From assembly GCA_938035125.1 (NCBI GenBank), contig CALHNS010000070.1, positions 1-35,441 of the forward strand: a stretch of 35,441 nucleotides of DNA. The letters are read 5' to 3'. Positions 33,403 to 35,441 of this stretch are shown in pieces. Origin of the DNA: an uncultured Granulosicoccaceae bacterium (GTDB lineage Bacteria; Pseudomonadota; Gammaproteobacteria; Granulosicoccales; Granulosicoccaceae). The first letter of the stretch is position 1, and each line of letters starts with the position of its first letter. The notes beneath the pieces were generated by a model. It saw nothing but the letters and a program-made list of their open reading frames with translations, was not told the DNA's origin and did no database searches. The position numbers and the translations under genes were made by a program.

Positions 33403-35441
33403 AAGGGGTGTGAGTTGATTCTGTGGGCTCTGTTGATTCTGTTGGTGCGGCCGCATCGTTAGTTTTACTAACCATAGACTCAAGAGTTTCGTTGTCTTCG
33501 TCTAGGTCGCTATCAAGTTCAGCTAATACAGGCAGAGGATCCACTAATCGCCAAGCGGGTAGTGAAGACAAAACACTGCCCATTAGGGTGCCGCCGCGCA
33601 GCAACCAAATCATATAACCGACAGTGAAGCCTGATGATAAACCCACAGAGCTTCCCACCGTGGTATTGATATTAATCAATGCAGCGTCGGTTAATTCTTC
33701 ATCGTCATCCCAACGATCGGCTAAATTATCCAGCCCTTGCCGATAAGTTTGTGATTCGAAATCGGATAAGTTAAATGGATCTGAATCGTCCAAGTTATTG
33801 GTAAACCCAATAATTTCGGTCAATATGCTGTCGGTGGTTTGATTGCCCGCGCTCAGATCGTCGTTGTTTTCTGCAAAAGCGTTCAACGAGGGCAGCAGTG
33901 AAGCTAAATCAATTCTTGCACTTTGTATGTCTGATGTGATGGTTTGTGAGTCATCGAAATTTGCAGAGCTCTCTGTTATCTCTTCTGTGTTTTCATCTTC
34001 TGCAGGTTCTCCGGTGATTTCGTTTTCTTGAGGCGCTGCCGCTGCGTCCGAAACTTCGATTACAGGTTCTAATGTTTCAGGTTCAATAGTTGGTATTTCA
34101 ATGGCCTCCAAGGCTACCGGTTCGGGCAATGCTGCAGCTATCTCAGGTTCAGGAGATAGGGGAGCCACTTCAGGTTCGGGAAGTGCCTCAGGGGGGTCGT
34201 TAAAAGTAAGCTGTATGGGAGCGCTTGCTTGGCCGTTATTTTGATCATCAGCAACGAGTAATACCGTCATTTCGGTAACGTCGGGTGTTCCAGCAACTTG
34301 CAGTTCCATGGTCTCTGGGTTGAACAATAACCAATCAGGTAAAGTTGAGGTGTTGCCATCATCGTCAGGTGCAACAACGGCGGTAAAGATCATTTCATCA
34401 TTATCTGAGTCGGTAAATAGGTTGTCAGGTATCGTAATTACCTCACCTTCGTTTAACGGTGGGAACGATAATGGTGCATCCAGTGTGTAGAGAGGGGCGT
34501 CATTGGTTTCACTAATCGCCACCAACAGGTTTTGTGGTGCCGATGTTTGAGCGCCTGCTGTTACGGCTAGTTCAAAATTTGCGGTGGTGTCCTCTGTTAT
34601 ATCAAGCGCCTGCAGATCGATCTGAACATCACCAGCAACCAATGCTTCATGAGTAAAGCTTTGGTTCGCATTTAATGGCTCGCCATTTACAACCATGACG
34701 CCAATATCTTCGGCTATTGGCGTAGTTAGGGTGTAAGCGGTGGGTAAGTCATTCTCAGCATCAGTTACGTCAAAATGTATAGGCCGTAGCGTGGTCAATT
34801 CGTTCTCGTTCGCCGTAATGGGCTGGCCTGCGCTTAACGTGGGTGCATCATCACTAGGCTGTAACATGACCGTTGCGGTAGCGTGGTTAGATTTTATGCC
34901 GTTACTGGATACCGCCACCACGGTGAATTGATCCATTGCTGGGCTTGATAGCTCTGTTCCATCTGAAAAGACGGTAACTAATTCTGCAGTGAGATCTGCT
35001 TGTGTAAATGTATCTTCGGGTAGTAAATCATCGCCATCTATTTGAATGCTAAAGCCGTCTGTGTTGAGCGATGAAATAAGCTGGTATTCAACCAACGTAT
35101 CGCCATCTGCATCTTCGAAAGAGAAGTGTTCAGACTGAAGAGTAAGAATGCCACCTTCTGAAATTGAACCTACATTCGCTATGGTGAGCTGTGGAATATC
35201 TTCCACGCTTTGAATGCTGAGTTGAAGGTCTGTGGCATTGGTGCGGGTTCCATCATCAACTACGGCATAAACCTTCAACGCATCGATAGCGTTTTGGAGC
35301 GCCGGTGCGTTGGTTGCGTTCACCGTGATAAGCCCTGCATCGAGTTCTTGCTGTGTAAAGCTATCGTTTAGCTCTAACGCAACCCCATTTTTATCAATGG
35401 TAAGTCCGGGTTCTGTAGGTAACGATTGAACAATGTAGGCA
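33401..35441 (-). CDS. C-terminal part of a giant cadherin/CSPG-repeat surface protein, 5' end outside window
   Basis: The frame is open to the right edge, giving about 680 C-terminal residues. At least three CSPG-like repeats are marked by FTQQELDAGLI, FTQADLTAELV and FTHEALVAGDV. A dystroglycan/cadherin-like domain follows (PLNEGEVITIPDNLFTDSDND ending FNDPP), then a long Pro/Glu-rich acidic spacer. Near the C-terminus a hydrophobic segment SGFTVGYMIWLLRGGTLMGSVLSS leads to LPAWRLVDPLPVL. The very end is acidic and Thr/Ser/Glu-rich (TESTEPTESTHTP). Such proteins are usually thousands of residues long and act in adhesion or biofilm. I infer that the hydrophobic block anchors the C-terminus. 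No secretion genes are visible beside it. Confidence 0.85.
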   Translation of the reverse strand, partial: AYIVQSLPTEPGLTIDKNGVALELNDSFTQQELDAGLITVNATNAPALQNAIDALKVYAVVDDGTRTNATDLQLSIQSVEDIPQLTIANVGSISEGGILTLQSEHFSFEDADGDTLVEYQLISSLNTDGFSIQIDGDDLLPEDTFTQADLTAELVTVFSDGTELSSPAMDQFTVVAVSSNGIKSNHATATVMLQPSDDAPTLSAGQPITANENELTTLRPIHFDVTDAENDLPTAYTLTTPIAEDIGVMVVNGEPLNANQSFTHEALVAGDVQIDLQALDITEDTTANFELAVTAGAQTSAPQNLLVAISETNDAPLYTLDAPLSFPPLNEGEVITIPDNLFTDSDNDEMIFTAVVAPDDDGNTSTLPDWLLFNPETMELQVAGTPDVTEMTVLLVADDQNNGQASAPIQLTFNDPPEALPEPEVAPLSPEPEIAAALPEPVALEAIEIPTIEPETLEPVIEVSDAAAAPQENEITGEPAEDENTEEITESSANFDDSQTITSDIQSARIDLASLLPSLNAFAENNDDLSAGNQTTDSILTEIIGFTNNLDDSDPFNLSDFESQTYRQGLDNLADRWDDDEELTDAALININTTVGSSVGLSSGFTVGYMIWLLRGGTLMGSVLSSLPAWRLVDPLPVLAELDSDLDEDNETLESMVSKTNDAAAPTESTEPTESTHTP

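Overview
The window looks like an ordinary chromosomal stretch of a marine-type gammaproteobacterium of moderate GC content. The basis is gene content: a homodimeric-type pyruvate dehydrogenase operon whose E3 carries its own lipoyl domain, an ArgA with kinase-like and GNAT domains, TtcA, a DeaD/CsdA helicase, a UbiH/UbiI/UbiF-family hydroxylase, a HutZ-like protein, and the end of a giant cadherin/CSPG-repeat surface protein. The genus cannot be fixed from sequence alone. There are no rRNA or tRNA genes, CRISPR arrays, insertion sequences or phage genes. Genes are tightly packed, several convergent pairs overlap at their 3' ends, and only one gap exceeds 300 bases.

Layout. 1-4670 (minus): pyruvate dehydrogenase operon aceE-aceF-lpdA, with lpdA running off the left edge. 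4842-6146 (minus): MtaB-type tRNA methylthiotransferase. 6316-10260 (plus): very long membrane-anchored coiled-coil protein with sixteen 14-residue repeats and a C-terminal OmpA/MotB domain, closed by a strong terminator. 10338-11523 (plus): ubiX overlapping a LON-substrate-domain gene. 11544-12866 (minus): argA. 13001-18032 (plus): a double-protease HtrA protein resembling eukaryotic Nma111/Deg7, a ubiquinone-type FAD hydroxylase and an EamA transporter. 18042-18461 (minus): YpeA-like acetyltransferase. 18549-21189 (plus): HutZ-like protein and DeaD helicase. 21362-26619 (plus): LemA, M48 peptidase, MBOAT acyltransferase and SGNH hydrolase in a row. 26596-27435 (minus): GDPD phosphodiesterase. 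27476-28444 (plus): membrane PDZ protein. 28467-29354 (minus): aldose 1-epimerase. 29440-30793 (plus): IalB-like protein and an SDR. 30759-31637 (minus): ttcA. 31966-33357 (plus): taurine-pyruvate aminotransferase (tpa) behind a structured leader. 33401-35441 (minus): C-terminal part of a giant repeat protein.

How the genes work together. The PDH genes make one complex feeding acetyl-CoA to the TCA cycle. ubiX and the FAD hydroxylase both serve ubiquinone synthesis but sit in different transcription units. An envelope theme recurs: the OmpA coiled-coil protein, tandem HtrA, LemA/M48, MBOAT/SGNH, the PDZ protein, IalB and the giant adhesin all act in or beyond the inner membrane.

The signals most worth following are: (1) the tpa leader, where one segment (CATGGCCCC, 31882-31890) can pair either with an upstream segment or inside a terminator-like hairpin, the arrangement of a riboswitch or attenuator; (2) the MBOAT ribosome binding site, which lies 23 nt from its ATG but is brought to about 7 nt if a small hairpin in the spacer folds; (3) the tandem HtrA protein with one intact and one dead protease domain; (4) the repeat-bearing OmpA coiled-coil protein; and (5) the LemA-M48-MBOAT-SGNH gene string.
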